A DNA stretch of 14,240 nt, taken from positions 1-14,240 of the forward strand of contig CAKPLD010000027.1 in NCBI GenBank assembly GCA_934167225.1. Direction: 5' to 3'. This document shows, piece after piece, positions 6,637 to 14,216 of the stretch; the first letter of the stretch is position 1; the number at the start of each line of letters is the position of its first letter. Source of the DNA: an uncultured Clostridia bacterium. GTDB taxonomy: Bacteria > Bacillota > Clostridia > TANB77 > CAG-508. Made by a program: the position numbers and the translations under genes. Under the pieces are notes generated by a model that saw nothing but the letters and a program-made list of their open reading frames with translations, was not told the DNA's origin and searched no databases.

Positions 6637-8076
6637 TTAATATTGTCTTCCCCAAATTACAAACTTATCTGCTTTTTTTCCGCAACATACACAAGTATCT
6701 CCTATATCCTCTTTTTCAAAAGGCATACATCTAGATTTTGCACTTGTTAATTCTTTTATTTTAGCTTCACACTCAGGATTTCCGCACCACATAGCCTTAA
6801 TAAATCCTTGTTCTTTATTCATATTTGCCTCAAATTCTTCTAAATTATGAGCAACTGTAGTTTTTTCTTCCATCCTTTTTTTGCAAACATCATACATATT
6901 TTGTTGAATTAAATCCAAAATTTCGCTAATTTTTGTTTCAAGTTCATCTAACTTTACAGTAATTTTTTCAAATGTATCACGTCTAACTAATACACATTCT
7001 CCATTTTCTATGTCTCTTGGTCCCATTTCTAAACGAAGTGGAATTCCTTTCATTTCTGAATCATTAAATTTTACTCCTGGCGAAACTTTTTTTCTAAAAT
7101 CTGCTTCTACTCTAAATTTATCTTTTAATCTTTCATAAATTTCTGTAACTTTTTCTTCCACACCTTCTTTATGCTGTGCAATAGGTATAATTTCAACTTG
7201 TATAGGGGCAACTTTTGGAGGTAATTTAAGTCCTCTGTCATCTCCATGAGCCATTATTATTGCACCAATTAATCTTGTTGTACTTCCCCAAGAAGTTTGA
7301 TATGCATATTCTTGCTTACCTTCTCTGTTTTGGAATTTTACATCAAAAGGTTTTGTGAAATTTTGACCAAAATAGTGTGATGTTGCAGATTGAAGTGCTT
7401 TTCCATCATACATCATCGTTTCGATTGTATATGTTTCTTCTGCTCCTGCAAATTTTTCAGATTCTGTTTTGATTCCTTTTATTACTGGAATAGCAAGTAA
7501 TTTTTCTAATACATCAGCATATATGTCTAACATTTGCAAGGTTCTTTCTTTTGCCTCTTTTTCAGTTTCATGTATTGTATGACCTTCTTGCCATAAAAAT
7601 TCACGAGAACGCAAAAACGGTCTTGTTTCCTTTTCCCATCTTAATACACTACACCATTGATTATATACAAATGGTAAATCTGCCCAAGATTTTAACCATC
7701 TTGAATACATTGTAGTTATTATTGTTTCAGATGTTGGTCTTATACATAATCTTTCATCTAATTTCTCTCCACCTGCTTCTGTAACCCAAGCAACTTCAGG
7801 CGCAAAACCTTCCACATGATCTTTCTCTTTTTGAAGTAAACTCTCTGGTATTAATACAGGAAAATATGTATTTTTTACTCCTGTTTCTTTAAATCTTTTA
7901 TCTGTATAATTCTGAATATTCTCCCATATCGCATATCCATAAGGCCTTATTGCTATGCATCCTTTTGTATCTGTATAATCTGCAAGTTCTGCTTTTCTAA
8001 CTATATCTGTATACCATTTTGCAAAATCTTCGTCTATATTTGTTATTTCTTTTACATAATTTTTATTTTCTCCCAT
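6637..8076 (-). CDS. proS: Prolyl-tRNA synthetase, archaeal/eukaryotic-like type
   Basis: Class II aminoacyl-tRNA synthetase that joins proline to tRNA-Pro in the cytosol. It has 479 residues, the size of the shorter ProS type without the editing insertion found in the long bacterial form. IRPYGYAIWENIQ (43-55) lies in motif 1, RSREFLWQEGHT (156-167) is in motif 2, and AHGDDRGLKLPPKVAP (276-291) is in motif 3. The anticodon-binding domain follows (about 290-400). Next comes a C-terminal zinc-type module with C431, C436, C462 and C465, and the chain ends in tyrosine (IWGRQY), typical of this type. I place the start at ATG 8074-8076 (MGENKNYVKEI), behind GGGGAGGAAGGA. An upstream in-frame ATG would add 34 residues encoded entirely by the repeat element at 8088-8187, which has no homology to ProS. 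The gene follows scpB after 139 bases occupied mostly by that element. Confidence 0.95.
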   Translation of the reverse strand: MGENKNYVKEITNIDEDFAKWYTDIVRKAELADYTDTKGCIAIRPYGYAIWENIQNYTDKRFKETGVKNTYFPVLIPESLLQKEKDHVEGFAPEVAWVTEAGGEKLDERLCIRPTSETIITTMYSRWLKSWADLPFVYNQWCSVLRWEKETRPFLRSREFLWQEGHTIHETEKEAKERTLQMLDIYADVLEKLLAIPVIKGIKTESEKFAGAEETYTIETMMYDGKALQSATSHYFGQNFTKPFDVKFQNREGKQEYAYQTSWGSTTRLIGAIIMAHGDDRGLKLPPKVAPIQVEIIPIAQHKEGVEEKVTEIYERLKDKFRVEADFRKKVSPGVKFNDSEMKGIPLRLEMGPRDIENGECVLVRRDTFEKITVKLDELETKISEILDLIQQNMYDVCKKRMEEKTTVAHNLEEFEANMNKEQGFIKAMWCGNPECEAKIKELTSAKSRCMPFEKEDIGDTCVCCGKKADKFVIWGRQY

Positions 8077-8087
8077 ATTCTTTCCTT

Positions 8088-8187
8088 CCTCCCCATTTGG
8101 GGACGGTTCTTGAATGGGGAGCTCCCATTTGTTAGCAGTTCTTCGAGTGGTAATTCCCCATTCAAGAACCGTCCCCAAATGGGGAGG
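8088..8187. repeat. Inverted-repeat element A (REP/MITE-like) in the proS leader
   Basis: A perfect 33-base inverted repeat, 8088-8120 against 8155-8187, encloses a 34-base centre. Each arm contains the core CCCCATTTGGGGACGGTTCT, whose own ends (CCCCA/TGGGG) can also pair, so the element can form a branched hairpin. It shares its core with element B at 11640-11702. It encodes no protein. It ends 11 bases before the proS start codon, and its GGGGAGG edge contributes to the proS ribosome binding site. Such dispersed palindromes are usually mobilised in trans; no transposase is present here. Confidence 0.85.
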
Positions 8188-8215
8188 GAGTTCCCGCTAT
8201 TCGTTATAACCGTAA

Positions 8216-8791
8216 TTACTTATTTTGAGCCTCTGTTTCTATTATTTCATCAATAACAATTTGATTATTAGAATCCAACTTATATTTTGGAAGTTCTGGT
8301 AAGTCATCTAAACTGCTATATCCAAACATTTTCAAAAATGTATTTGTTGTTTTATATGACATTGGTTTTCCTGGTAAATCTAGTTTTCCTGCTTCTTCTA
8401 TCAAACCATATTCTAATAACTTATACATTGTTCCATCAACATTTACCCCTCTAATTGCTTCTATTTCTGCTCTCGATATTCTTGGGTTGTATGCTATTAT
8501 TGATAATGTTTCTAATGCTGCATTTGAAAGCTTTGGCTTACTTCTTTTGTCTATTATTTTATAAACATATTCGTAATATTCTTTTCTTGTTGCTAGTTGA
8601 TAATTGTCTTCTGTTTTTATTATTTCTATACCTCTATTATTGTCTTTGTATTCTAGATTCATTTGATAAATTATTTCTTCTATTTCATCTTTTGATTTTT
8701 CTAAAACTAAGCTTAATTCTTTGCTGTTGATTTCTCTTCCAACCGCAAATAAAATAGCTTCTATTATTCCTTTTAGGTTTTGTTGTTCCAT
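8216..8791 (-). CDS. scpB: Segregation and condensation protein B
   Basis: ScpB is the winged-helix kleisin-binding subunit of the bacterial SMC-ScpA-ScpB complex, which compacts and separates chromosomes. The 191-residue product matches the family length. The N-terminal winged helix is seen as LKGIIEAILFAVGREINSKE (6-25). The second carries the family signature LSIIAYNPRISRAEIEAIRG (95-114), followed by YGLIEEAGKLDLPGKPMSY (127-145) and FLKMFGYSSLDDLPELP (152-168). The signature usually reads AYNQPITR; here the glutamine-proline pair is replaced by proline-arginine. ATG 8789-8791 lies four bases after the stop of the preceding gene, with a GAGGG RBS inside that gene's end, so the two are likely co-translated. 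The partner scpA, often adjacent to scpB, is not in the window. Confidence 0.95.
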   Translation of the reverse strand: MEQQNLKGIIEAILFAVGREINSKELSLVLEKSKDEIEEIIYQMNLEYKDNNRGIEIIKTEDNYQLATRKEYYEYVYKIIDKRSKPKLSNAALETLSIIAYNPRISRAEIEAIRGVNVDGTMYKLLEYGLIEEAGKLDLPGKPMSYKTTNTFLKMFGYSSLDDLPELPKYKLDSNNQIVIDEIIETEAQNK

Positions 8792-8795
8792 TTAT

Positions 8796-10232
8796 TTACC
8801 CTCTTCTACTTCTTCCATATCTATAGTATTCGTCTAACACACTTTCCATTTCGTCTTTTACAATTTTCTTTGTATCTTCTGGACTTTTTCCTTTTTTATG
8901 TTCTTCTTCTACTAGGCCTTCGATTGTTTTTCTATTATCTTCACCATATTTTATAGTCAATTCTTCTACAACTTTTTTAAATCCGTCTACATGTTCTTTT
9001 CTAACATTTTGTTCTTCGTTAGGATCCTTGTTTCTTAATTGTTCATTTTGTTTTTGCTCTTTTTCATTAAGTGGTGGTTCCGATATATCTTCTAATTTAA
9101 ATGCTATTGATTCTCTAGTTCTTGCTTCTGAGCTGTCTTTACTATATACTTTGTCATTTTGTATTGTTTCTTGTACAAATGATATTTCCTTTTTCTTGCC
9201 ATTTATTGGATTAGTTCCATTATCAATCCATTCTCTGTTATTATCTACACTCAAATACCAATCCTCATTTACGGCAAATCTGGTATTTGCATTTTTTATC
9301 TTCCATTTTGATGTTCTTGCTAAATTTATGTCTGTTTCTGGTTTTGCTGTTTCTTCACCATCTGCATATCTAATACTTTTATCTTCTTGCTGTTTTCTTT
9401 CTTGTCTTGTTCCTAAATATTCTGGCTCCATCACTTGATCATCAATTTCTATTATATCTCCATTTGAAGTGCATAGTGCAAATGTATCTTCTGCTTGTCT
9501 TTCTTTACCATCTAAGGCTGTTAGTTCTGACGATTCTATTATTGTTAAATATCCTGTTCTAAAAGATTTTTCGCTTATTCCTGCTGGCAATCTTCCTTTT
9601 AAACTTTCTTCAATTCCTAGAATATCCCATAAATAATATCCATTTATAATTTCGTCTAATCTTATTTGTACTCTTCCACTCATAGAAATTTCGTTTTTTA
9701 GATTTTTTAGTTTAGGTTCTTCTTTTTCTTCTTCATCTTTTTTTGGTTCTTCTTCTTTCTGATCCTTTTTTTCTTCTTCGTCTTTTTTGTCTTTCGCTAT
9801 ATCTTTTTCACTCTCATTTTTAGATGTATCATCATCAGATGTAGTACCATTACTTTCTTCTTCTCTTACTTGTTCTCTTTCTTCTTGTAACTGCAATTGT
9901 CTTTCTAACCTTGGTCTATCTAATTTTATGTCTTGTGCAATTGTTAGTTCTCCTTCTTTGTTATTTTCATGATTAACCCATGCGATAAATTTTCCTCTAT
10001 TATCATAAATAATTTCTACTTCATTACCATCATGAACTTCACTTATTAAAAATAAAGTACTTGCTCTCGTTTCTTTTTCGTTTTCTACTGCATATCCAAA
10101 AAGACCAATTGCTCTACATTTTTCTCTGTTTATTTTAATATCTGTAAAGCTATCCATTTTGGCATCTTTTTCCCTTAATTCTATTAAAAAATTCAACATC
10201 ATCTCATTCGATACATTTCTTTCTTTAGACAT
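8796..10232 (-). CDS. Highly charged cytoplasmic protein of unknown function, 478 aa
   Basis: I do not recognise this protein. The ATG at 10230-10232 follows AAGGAG nine bases upstream and starts 15 bases after the rimO stop; its TAA lies four bases before scpB. It is therefore embedded in the operon and very likely expressed. There is no signal peptide or membrane segment. Residues 1-113 look folded (LNFLIELREKDAKMD, AIGLFGYAVENE, then STLFLISEVHDGNEVEIIYD). Residues 114-178 are a Glu/Lys/Asp-rich, probably disordered linker. Residues 180-350 again look folded, with beta-strand-like segments (SGRVQIRLDEIINGYYLWDI, TGYLTIIESSELTALDG, NEDWYLSVDNNREWIDNG). The last 110 residues are charged helices ending in YYRYGRSRRG. 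Its position next to scpB might hint at a chromosome-related role, but co-transcription alone does not establish this. Confidence 0.85.
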   Translation of the reverse strand: MSKERNVSNEMMLNFLIELREKDAKMDSFTDIKINREKCRAIGLFGYAVENEKETRASTLFLISEVHDGNEVEIIYDNRGKFIAWVNHENNKEGELTIAQDIKLDRPRLERQLQLQEEREQVREEESNGTTSDDDTSKNESEKDIAKDKKDEEEKKDQKEEEPKKDEEEKEEPKLKNLKNEISMSGRVQIRLDEIINGYYLWDILGIEESLKGRLPAGISEKSFRTGYLTIIESSELTALDGKERQAEDTFALCTSNGDIIEIDDQVMEPEYLGTRQERKQQEDKSIRYADGEETAKPETDINLARTSKWKIKNANTRFAVNEDWYLSVDNNREWIDNGTNPINGKKKEISFVQETIQNDKVYSKDSSEARTRESIAFKLEDISEPPLNEKEQKQNEQLRNKDPNEEQNVRKEHVDGFKKVVEELTIKYGEDNRKTIEGLVEEEHKKGKSPEDTKKIVKDEMESVLDEYYRYGRSRRG

Positions 10233-10247
10233 TCTTTTACTCCTTTT

Positions 10248-11624
10248 TTACAAATCTTTTTTTACTTCTGCAATTAAATCGTAATCGCTGACATCTACTA
10301 TTTTACACCAAATAAATTGATTTAGCAAATTTTCATTTTCAGCATTTTTCTTAATATATACAATACCATCTTCTTCTGGTACATCACCTCTAGTTCTTCC
10401 AACTAAATATTTCCCATCAAAAGACATATTTTCAACTAAAACCATCATTTCTTTTCCAATATTTTTCTTTAATATTTCTTTTGAAATTTCTTTTTGTTCT
10501 TTCATAATTTTTTTATATCTAGACTCTTTTGTCATATGGTGAATTTGATTAGGCATCATACTTGCCGGGGTATTTTCTTCTTTTGAATATTTAAATACTC
10601 CTAATTTATCAAATTTAGTTTCTTTAACAAAATCATATAATTCATTAAAGTCGCTTTCAGTTTCACCTGGAAACCCTACTATTAAGCTAGTTCTTAGCAC
10701 AACATTTGGAATTTCTTTTCTTATTTTATTTATCAAAGAAACAATATTTTCTTTTGATGTTTTTCTATTCATTCTCTTTAATACATCATTTGAAATATGT
10801 TGAATTGGAATATCAAAATACTTACAAATTTTATCATTATTTTTTACAGTATCAATTAATTCATCTGTAATACCTTCTGGATAACTATATAAAAACCTTA
10901 TCCATTTAATGCCAGGAATTTCGCTAATTTCTTGAAGAAGATTGGCTAATTTAGATTCTCCATATAAATCTACACCATACTTGGTTGTATCCTGAGCAAT
11001 AACAATAATTTCCTTAACTCCTTTAGTCGCAAGCATTGTGGCCTCTTCTAAAATATCTTCCATTGGTCTACTTACAAATAATCCTCTTATATATGGAATA
11101 GCACAATATGTGCACATATTACTACATCCTTCTCCAATTTTTAAATAAGCATAATTTTCTCCTGTTGATACAGTTCTTGCTAAATATTCTTTTTCAGCAA
11201 ACATAGGTAATTGCTTGATTTTTTTGTCATTTGTCTCGTTTTTATTTTCCTCCAAACTTATTTTGTCTTTATTTTGAGCAAATAATTCTTCTACTTTATC
11301 CCATAATCTATTATAATCCTCAATCTTTAAAAACAAATCAACTTCCGGAATTTCCTTTACAAGCTCTTTATAGTACCTTTGAACTAAACACCCCATGGCA
11401 ATTAAAAATTTGCATCTTCCATTTTTATATTCTGCCATCTCCAAAATCGTATTTATTGCCTCTTCTTTTGCAGATTCTATAAAACCACATGTATTTACAA
11501 CTATTATGTCCGCTTCTTTTGGGTCATTTACTATATTAAAATCATGACTTTTAAACTTTCCTATTGCTACTTCTGTATCTATTAAATTTTTGCTACATCC
11601 TAGTGATATAAATCCTACATTCAT
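10248..11624 (-). CDS. rimO: Ribosomal protein S12 methylthiotransferase RimO
   Basis: A radical-SAM enzyme that adds a methylthio group to a conserved aspartate of ribosomal protein S12, using two iron-sulfur clusters. The 458-residue protein has the expected three parts. The N-terminal MTTase domain carries C10 (SLGCSKNLIDTE), C46 (VNTCGF) and C79 (AMGCL) as cluster ligands. The radical-SAM barrel has C167-x3-C171-x2-C174 in GEGCSNMCTYCAIP, and the C-terminal TRAM domain spans about 385-455. The SLGCSKNLIDTE start distinguishes RimO from the related tRNA enzyme MiaB. After the cluster the sequence reads IRGLFVSRPMEDI, where IRGKYRSRPMEDI-like is common. The ATG at 11622-11624 has AAGGAG eight bases upstream. 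The gene follows rarA after 79 bases filled mostly by element B, and the unknown gene follows after 15 bases. Confidence 0.95.
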   Translation of the reverse strand: MNVGFISLGCSKNLIDTEVAIGKFKSHDFNIVNDPKEADIIVVNTCGFIESAKEEAINTILEMAEYKNGRCKFLIAMGCLVQRYYKELVKEIPEVDLFLKIEDYNRLWDKVEELFAQNKDKISLEENKNETNDKKIKQLPMFAEKEYLARTVSTGENYAYLKIGEGCSNMCTYCAIPYIRGLFVSRPMEDILEEATMLATKGVKEIIVIAQDTTKYGVDLYGESKLANLLQEISEIPGIKWIRFLYSYPEGITDELIDTVKNNDKICKYFDIPIQHISNDVLKRMNRKTSKENIVSLINKIRKEIPNVVLRTSLIVGFPGETESDFNELYDFVKETKFDKLGVFKYSKEENTPASMMPNQIHHMTKESRYKKIMKEQKEISKEILKKNIGKEMMVLVENMSFDGKYLVGRTRGDVPEEDGIVYIKKNAENENLLNQFIWCKIVDVSDYDLIAEVKKDL

Positions 11625-11639
11625 TTTCTACTCCTTCTC

Positions 11640-11702
11640 TCCCCATTCGGGGACGGTTCTCTATTGGGGATTCCCCAATAGAGAACCGTCCCCAAATGGG
11701 GA
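11640..11702. repeat. Inverted-repeat element B (REP/MITE-like) between rarA and rimO
   Basis: A nearly perfect palindrome: 11641-11670 pairs with 11672-11701 with one mismatch around a single central base, and one further T-A pair outside. Its core CCCCATTCGGGGACGGTTCT differs by one base from the core of element A, but it lacks element A's 34-base centre. It begins directly after the rarA stop and ends a few bases before the rimO Shine-Dalgarno. No T-tract follows, so it is not a standard terminator, though the RNA hairpin could affect rimO translation or rarA mRNA stability. Confidence 0.85.
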
Positions 11703-11703
11703 A

Positions 11704-12936
11704 TTACTCGTCTTTTATATAATATTTTGTTCCAAACATCTTATCTGGCAAATACTGCTGCTCCACATAATGACCTGGAAAATCGTGTGGATATAAATAT
11801 CCTTGATGATACCCCAAACTTTCCATTCCTTTTGCGGGTGCGTTTCTAATATGCATAGGAACTTCTCCTGTATCTTTGTTCGCTACATCTTCTAAAGCTT
11901 TATTTATAGCTATATATGATGCATTTGATTTTTTCGATGTTGCAACATAAACAGCTGCTTCTGCTAAGATTATTCTTGCTTCTGGCATTCCAATCATATG
12001 AACAGCTTGCATTGCAGAATTTGCAATAACTAAAGCGTTTGGATTTGCCATTCCTACATCTTCTGATGCTGCAATTACTATCCTGCGTGCCAGAAACATT
12101 GGGTCTTCTCCTGCATTTAATGCCCTTGCTAAATAAAATATTGCTGCATCTGGGTCTGATCCCCTCATTGATTTTATAAATGCACTTATATTGTCATAAT
12201 GTGAGTCTCCTTTTTTGTCAAACACTGCCTTTTTTTCTTGTATGCAATCTTTTAAGATTTCATCAGTAATTGTTATTTCTCCATTTTCATTCATCTGAGT
12301 TGTTAGGACTGCTATTTCTAGTGAATTTAATGCAGTTCTTACATCTCCATTTGAAATCATACATAATTTCTTTAATGTTTCATTTTCTATCTTGATGTTA
12401 TATTCCCCAAGCCCTTCTGGCTTTTTTAGTGCCATTTTTAATACTTTAAATATATCGTCTTCATCAAGTGGTTCTAACTTTACAACCATAGAACGTGAAA
12501 TTAAAGCCTTATTTACTTCGAAATATGGATTTTCTGTTGTTGCTCCTATTAAAATAATTGTTCCATTTTCTACAAATGGTAATAAAGCATCTTGCTGTAA
12601 TTTATTAAATCTATGTATTTCATCTATAAAAAGTATTGCTTTTCCAGTGGGATTTAGCATAAAATTTTTTGTTTCTTCTATAACAGCTTTTATATCTGCA
12701 ACTCCCGCTGTTACTGCATTTATTTTATAAAATCTGTATTTTGTTGTCTCACTTATTACTTTTGCCAGTGATGTTTTTCCGCATCCTGGTGGGCCAAATA
12801 AAATTAAACTTGATAACCTATCTGCTTTTATTGTTCTATATAAAATTTTATCTTTCCCTAATATATGTTTTTGACCAACATATTCTTCTAAAGTTTTGGG
12901 TCTTACTCTATATGCTAGTGGTTCATTTGAATTCAT
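11704..12936 (-). CDS. rarA: Replication-associated recombination AAA+ ATPase RarA (MgsA)
   Basis: A clamp-loader-like AAA+ ATPase that acts at stalled replication forks. The 410 residues match the usual length. The family start YRVRPKTLEEYVGQKHILG (9-27) is followed by Walker A GPPGCGKT (48-55), Walker B ILFIDEIHRF (101-110), sensor 1 GATTENP (131-137) with R148 in the arginine-finger position (ISRS), and sensor 2 NGDVRTALN (195-203). The RarA-specific tetramerisation region is recognisable by GSDPDAAIFYLARALNAGED and RRIVIAASEDVGMANP. The ATG at 12934-12936 has AAGGAG eight bases upstream. It lies 41 bases after queA and is probably in the same transcript. Its stop codon is two bases from element B. 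Confidence 0.95.
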   Translation of the reverse strand: MNSNEPLAYRVRPKTLEEYVGQKHILGKDKILYRTIKADRLSSLILFGPPGCGKTSLAKVISETTKYRFYKINAVTAGVADIKAVIEETKNFMLNPTGKAILFIDEIHRFNKLQQDALLPFVENGTIILIGATTENPYFEVNKALISRSMVVKLEPLDEDDIFKVLKMALKKPEGLGEYNIKIENETLKKLCMISNGDVRTALNSLEIAVLTTQMNENGEITITDEILKDCIQEKKAVFDKKGDSHYDNISAFIKSMRGSDPDAAIFYLARALNAGEDPMFLARRIVIAASEDVGMANPNALVIANSAMQAVHMIGMPEARIILAEAAVYVATSKKSNASYIAINKALEDVANKDTGEVPMHIRNAPAKGMESLGYHQGYLYPHDFPGHYVEQQYLPDKMFGTKYYIKDE

Positions 12937-12977
12937 GTTTTCACTCCTTTTGGTTGTACATTTGTTTTTTATTTATG

Positions 12978-14003
12978 CTATTTTATAAACATTGCATCTC
13001 CAAAACTGAAAAATCTATATTTTTCCTCTACTGCTTTGTTATATGCTTCTAAAATAAATTCTCTATCTGCGAATGCCGAAACAAGCATAAGTAATGTTGA
13101 TTTTGGCAAATGAAAATTTGTTATTAATCCATCAACACATTTAAATCTATACCCTGGATAAATGTAAATTCCGGTATCAGATTCTATTTGTTTTACTAAA
13201 CCTGTTTTTCCATCTGCAACAGTTTCTAAAACTCTACATGATGTTGTTCCAACTGCTATTACTCTTTTTCCATTTTTCTTTGTTTCATTTATTTTAGCAA
13301 CATCTTCTTGTTTAATATAAAAATGCTCTGTATGCATTTTATGTTCTTCTATATTTTCTTCTTTTACTGGTCTAAATGTTCCTATTCCTACATGTAATGT
13401 TACATTTGCAATCTTAATACCTTTTTCTTCAATTTTCTTTAAAAGTTCTGGCGTAAAATGTAACCCTGCTGTTGGTGCTGCTGCAGATCCTTCATATTTT
13501 GCATATACAGTTTGATATCTATCATTTTCTTTTAAACTTTCATGAATATATGGTGGAAGTGGCATTAATCCAATTTTATCTAATATTTCATTAAATATCC
13601 CATCATATTCAAATTTTACTTTTCTCGTTCCATCTTCTAAAACTTCCAAAATTTCTGCTTTTAACAGTCCATCTCCAAATATAACTTTTGAACCTGGTCT
13701 TAATTTATTTCCTGGTCTTACTATACTTTCCCAAATGTCTCCTTCTAATTGTTTCAATAATACAAATTCTACATTTGCTCCAGTTTCTTTTTTTCCATAT
13801 AGTCTAGCTGGTATTACTTTTGTATTATTTCTGACTAGACAATCTCCCGGTTCTAAGTAATCTATTATATCTTTAAATACTTTGTCTTTTATCGTTCTTT
13901 TTTCTCTGTCTACTATCATTAGTTTAGATTCGTCTCTTTTTTGTATTGGAACTTGTGCTATTAATTCTTCTGGTAAATTGTAATCAAATTCTTCTAATTT
14001 CAT
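12978..14003 (-). CDS. queA: S-adenosylmethionine:tRNA ribosyltransferase-isomerase QueA
   Basis: QueA transfers and isomerises the ribosyl part of S-adenosylmethionine onto preQ1 already inserted in tRNA, giving epoxyqueuosine, the penultimate step of queuosine synthesis. The 341 residues match the family. Typical segments are FDYNLPEELIAQVP (6-19), LVRNNTKVIPARLYG, EGSAAAPTAGLHFTPELL, HVGIGTFRPVKEENIEEHKMHTE and VIAVGTTSCRVLE, and LITNFHLPKSTLLMLVSAF towards the C-terminus. The ATG at 14001-14003 has an AAGGA twelve bases upstream, a rather long spacing. The leader holds a pseudoknot resembling a preQ1 aptamer, which fits the pathway. rarA follows after 41 bases; tgt, the usual partner, is not in the window. 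Confidence 0.96.
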   Translation of the reverse strand: MKLEEFDYNLPEELIAQVPIQKRDESKLMIVDREKRTIKDKVFKDIIDYLEPGDCLVRNNTKVIPARLYGKKETGANVEFVLLKQLEGDIWESIVRPGNKLRPGSKVIFGDGLLKAEILEVLEDGTRKVKFEYDGIFNEILDKIGLMPLPPYIHESLKENDRYQTVYAKYEGSAAAPTAGLHFTPELLKKIEEKGIKIANVTLHVGIGTFRPVKEENIEEHKMHTEHFYIKQEDVAKINETKKNGKRVIAVGTTSCRVLETVADGKTGLVKQIESDTGIYIYPGYRFKCVDGLITNFHLPKSTLLMLVSAFADREFILEAYNKAVEEKYRFFSFGDAMFIK

Positions 14004-14032
14004 TTTTGATAATTTTCCTTGTATAATATATT

Positions 14033-14068
14033 TAGGTTTTTTAATAAAGGATTCACCTATAAACCTTT
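14033..14068 (-). promoter_or_regulatory. Candidate preQ1-I-like riboswitch in the queA leader
   Basis: Read on the minus strand, AAAGG (14064-14068) pairs with CCTTT (14046-14050) as P1. TAGG in the loop (14056-14059) pairs with CCTA (14033-14036) as P2, separated by the A-rich stretch ATTAAAAAA (14037-14045). This is the H-type pseudoknot layout of preQ1-I aptamers (stem, loop, stem, A-tract, closing strand), and it lies in the leader of a queuosine gene. The base just before the P1 3' strand, a ligand-contacting C in known members, is a T here unless P1 is one pair shorter. The P1 3' strand (TCCTT) could alternatively pair with the queA Shine-Dalgarno AAGGA (14016-14020). Confidence 0.5.
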
Positions 14069-14116
14069 CTTTGATAAAAAATTTAAAAAAAATCTTTTTT
14101 CTCTTGTCTCTTTTCC

Positions 14117-14145
14117 ATTTTACTAGATAATGCCAAAAATATCAA
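14117..14145 (-). promoter_or_regulatory. Promoter of the queA transcription unit
   Basis: On the minus strand TTGATA (14140-14145), a 17-base spacer and TAAAAT (14117-14122) form a good sigma-A promoter, 5/6 at each box. Transcription would start near 14110, giving a leader of about 105 bases that contains the candidate aptamer. Confidence 0.65.
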
Positions 14146-14187
14146 TACAGGTTACTACAATTTTTTCAATTTTTTTCAAAAAATCTA

Positions 14188-14216
14188 TTGACAAACCTAA
14201 AAATATATTATATACT
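14188..14216 (+). promoter_or_regulatory. Divergent plus-strand promoter leading out of the window
   Basis: TTGACA (14188-14193), a 17-base spacer and TATACT (14211-14216) make a strong sigma-A promoter. The transcript would begin near 14223, so only about 18 bases of it are visible and its gene cannot be identified. Confidence 0.65.

Noticed and set aside
6536..6655. A 40-residue N-terminal extension of DnaE
   Set aside because: It overlaps the end of proS and the A/T hairpin, and lies largely upstream of the likely transcription start; MGQFVHLHIH has its own RBS and matches the family start.
8077..8178. A 34-residue N-terminal extension of ProS
   Set aside because: It is translated wholly from the inverted-repeat element and its flank, has no ProS homology, and a good RBS precedes the internal ATG at 8074-8076.
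8796..10232. ScpA, the usual neighbour of scpB
   Set aside because: The protein is about twice the length of ScpA and shows none of the kleisin sequence pattern I would expect at its ends.
11640..11702. Element B as a rho-independent terminator for rarA
   Set aside because: No T-tract follows the palindrome on either strand, and a close relative of the same element sits upstream of proS, which fits a dispersed repeat better.
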